Below, one piece after another: positions 5,900 through 6,954 of a stretch of DNA of 6,954 nt (position 1 is its first letter; each line of letters opens with the position of its first letter). Location of the stretch: assembly GCA_002316385.1 (NCBI GenBank), contig DCDL01000063.1, forward strand, positions 31,116 through 38,069. The letters run 5' to 3'. The notes under the pieces are model-generated. The model was not told the DNA's origin. It searched no databases and saw nothing but the letters and a program-made list of their open reading frames with translations. Position numbers and translations under genes: made by a program. The stretch comes from Clostridium sp. UBA1056 (GTDB lineage: Bacteria; Bacillota; Clostridia; Clostridiales; Clostridiaceae).

Positions 5900-6787
5900 T
5901 TATGAATCAAATTTCTCTTTATATGATAAAATACTACTTAAAAATACAGTTAAACAAATTACACTTGTTATGGAAATGACTATAGCTACTACTTTAGCTG
6001 ATGTAGTTACTGGTACTATATCGCCATATCCAATAGTAACAAAAGTGATTATTGTGTAATAAAATAAATCAAAACTTCCTGTAGCATTTAAATATGCTGC
6101 ACCATCTGCAAGGGCATTTACGAAACAAACAGCTAAATACAAATTAATCACAAGCATTACTAACACTAAAATAGCTGCTATTAGTACCCTTGCAAAGTTA
6201 GTTTTTTCTTCCTTTTCTGATTTAATGTTGTGTGGTTTTATCATAAGAGTTAGTAACACCTTTATATTTAAATAGTAGCAAATTATAACCCCTATAATTC
6301 CTATAATTGCACTTTCCTTAAACTGATCTGGAAAGATTATAAGTACAGCTAAAAATGTACTTGTAATAAAATAGCTTGATATAAAATCTAGCTTTAAGTT
6401 TTTATCTTCAACTTTATAAATAAATTTATGAATTTTAGAGCTAACAAATAATATATAGCCTATTGAATAATGAACAATTATAAAAGATATTATTATAACT
6501 ATTATTTTTATTAACCATTCTACATGAAAGGCTAAATGTGTATCTAAATGCCTCATAATTGTTGTAAATATAGTTATAAATGCAAATAATTCACCACATA
6601 TAACCATTCCACCTTGTGTTATTTTATAAAGTAAAGTTGTCCCTTTAAAAAGTTCTTTATAAGTTTTATTAATTTCTACTACAAGTGTTCTTAAAACAGA
6701 TCTTATTTTCCTATTATTCCTTATGCTTCTTATAATCAAGGTAGCAAGAACAATAATTGTTGTTAAAATAATTATGAAACTTCCCAT
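5900..6787 (-). CDS. Ion-channel family membrane protein with K+ selectivity filter
   Basis: A protein of 295 residues in the cytoplasmic membrane. The C-terminal part is a classical two-helix potassium channel pore: a transmembrane helix at about 200-224, a pore helix DLFYYTIITFV, the selectivity filter TIGYGD (251-256), and a closing helix at about 264-287, ending soon after with SYKEKFDS. The N-terminal half contributes about five more hydrophobic segments (roughly 2-19, 61-80, 92-116, 139-153 and 160-182), with a basic loop (IRSIRNNRKIRS) after the first. There is no RCK/KTN regulatory domain and no S4-like arginine ladder, so gating is not evident; passive or simple K+ conductance is expected. 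The frame extends to a TTG at 6808, but GAGGT just before the ATG at 6787 favours the shorter start. The gene converges on the toxin fragment and stands alone. Confidence 0.82.
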   Translation of the reverse strand: MGSFIIILTTIIVLATLIIRSIRNNRKIRSVLRTLVVEINKTYKELFKGTTLLYKITQGGMVICGELFAFITIFTTIMRHLDTHLAFHVEWLIKIIVIIISFIIVHYSIGYILFVSSKIHKFIYKVEDKNLKLDFISSYFITSTFLAVLIIFPDQFKESAIIGIIGVIICYYLNIKVLLTLMIKPHNIKSEKEEKTNFARVLIAAILVLVMLVINLYLAVCFVNALADGAAYLNATGSFDLFYYTIITFVTIGYGDIVPVTTSAKVVAIVISITSVICLTVFLSSILSYKEKFDS

Positions 6788-6791
6788 TAGT

Positions 6792-6796
6792 ACCTC
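6792..6796 (-). promoter_or_regulatory. RBS that sets the start of the channel gene
   Basis: GAGGT on the minus strand lies 4 nt before the ATG at 6787, within the frame that otherwise extends to a TTG at 6808. No Shine-Dalgarno sequence precedes that TTG; the bases before it are almost all A and T. Confidence 0.55.
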
Positions 6797-6878
6797 ATAT
6801 AATATCAATAAATTTATAAATAATTATATCAAAAATCTAAAATAAAAAATAGTTACATCAATGTACTTTAATATAGAG

Positions 6879-6922
6879 GCTTTCGCAAAATGAGCTAATC
6901 TAAATAAATATTGAATAATCAC
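6879..6922 (-). repeat. Right copy of long flanking inverted repeat (probable IS end)
   Basis: Reverse complement of positions 1-44 with 41 of 44 matches; the three differences are spread through the repeat. Just outside it, on the minus strand, a short open frame entering from the window edge (6954 down to 6931) reads YSETAER followed by two TAA stops. This could be the C-terminal end of a transposase lying to the right, with the repeat as the element's terminus. That would make the inner ends of both flanking elements face each other. The piece is too short to identify, so this is inference. Confidence 0.65.
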
Positions 6923-6954
6923 TTATATTATTAACGCTCAGCCGTTTCGGAATA

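Noticed and set aside
6823..6828. TATAAT on the minus strand as promoter of the channel gene
   Set aside because: A perfect -10 hexamer, but no -35 at suitable spacing and no TGn extension; in sequence this AT-rich such hits are common.
1..6954. CRISPR array, tRNA or rRNA genes
   Set aside because: No regularly spaced direct repeats and no tRNA- or rRNA-like GC-rich conserved segments were seen on either strand.

Overview
The window is very AT-rich. Its ribosome binding sites are of the strong GGAGG/AGGAGG type, and its codons lean heavily to A/T-ending forms (AAA, GAA, ATA, TTA). This suggests a low-GC Firmicute, most likely a Clostridium or close relative; the species cannot be read from the sequence. 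It looks like an accessory region: four of the intact genes have no obvious functional link to each other, they are interspersed with three decayed genes, and the window is bracketed by a long imperfect inverted repeat (1-44 against 6879-6922, 41 of 44 positions matching).

Layout. (1) 1-275: left copy of the flanking repeat, then a textbook MerR-type promoter with a 19-bp spacer containing a dyad operator. (2) 276-1475, plus strand: a MerR-type DNA-binding domain fused to a class I SAM-dependent methyltransferase domain. (3) 1576-3914, plus strand: a two-gene unit of PLP-dependent sugar aminotransferases (DegT/DnrJ/EryC1/StrS family) from two different subgroups. (4) 3915-4554: no intact gene, but it holds the degraded C-terminal end of a group II PLP-dependent decarboxylase and a second, unrecognised broken reading frame. 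(5) 4555-5262, plus strand: a metallo-beta-lactamase-fold hydrolase of the RNase Z-like type. (6) about 5394-5692, plus strand: a frameshifted fragment of a polymorphic toxin carrying a pre-toxin 'TG' domain, closed by a rho-independent terminator. (7) 5900-6787, minus strand: a multi-spanning membrane protein ending in a potassium-channel pore (TIGYGD filter). (8) 6879-6922: right copy of the repeat and probably the edge of a second insertion element.

Working together: the MerR-methyltransferase is probably autoregulated and may sense a small molecule that it also binds or methylates. The two aminotransferases would install amino groups on nucleotide-linked keto-sugars for a surface glycan or glycoprotein, but the other enzymes of such a pathway are absent here. 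The decayed decarboxylase, unknown frame and toxin fragment show repeated gain and loss. No complete new multi-gene defence or biosynthetic system is evident. The items most worth attention are the regulator-enzyme fusion with its own MerR promoter, the flanking inverted repeats, and the toxin remnant beside an intact metallo-hydrolase.
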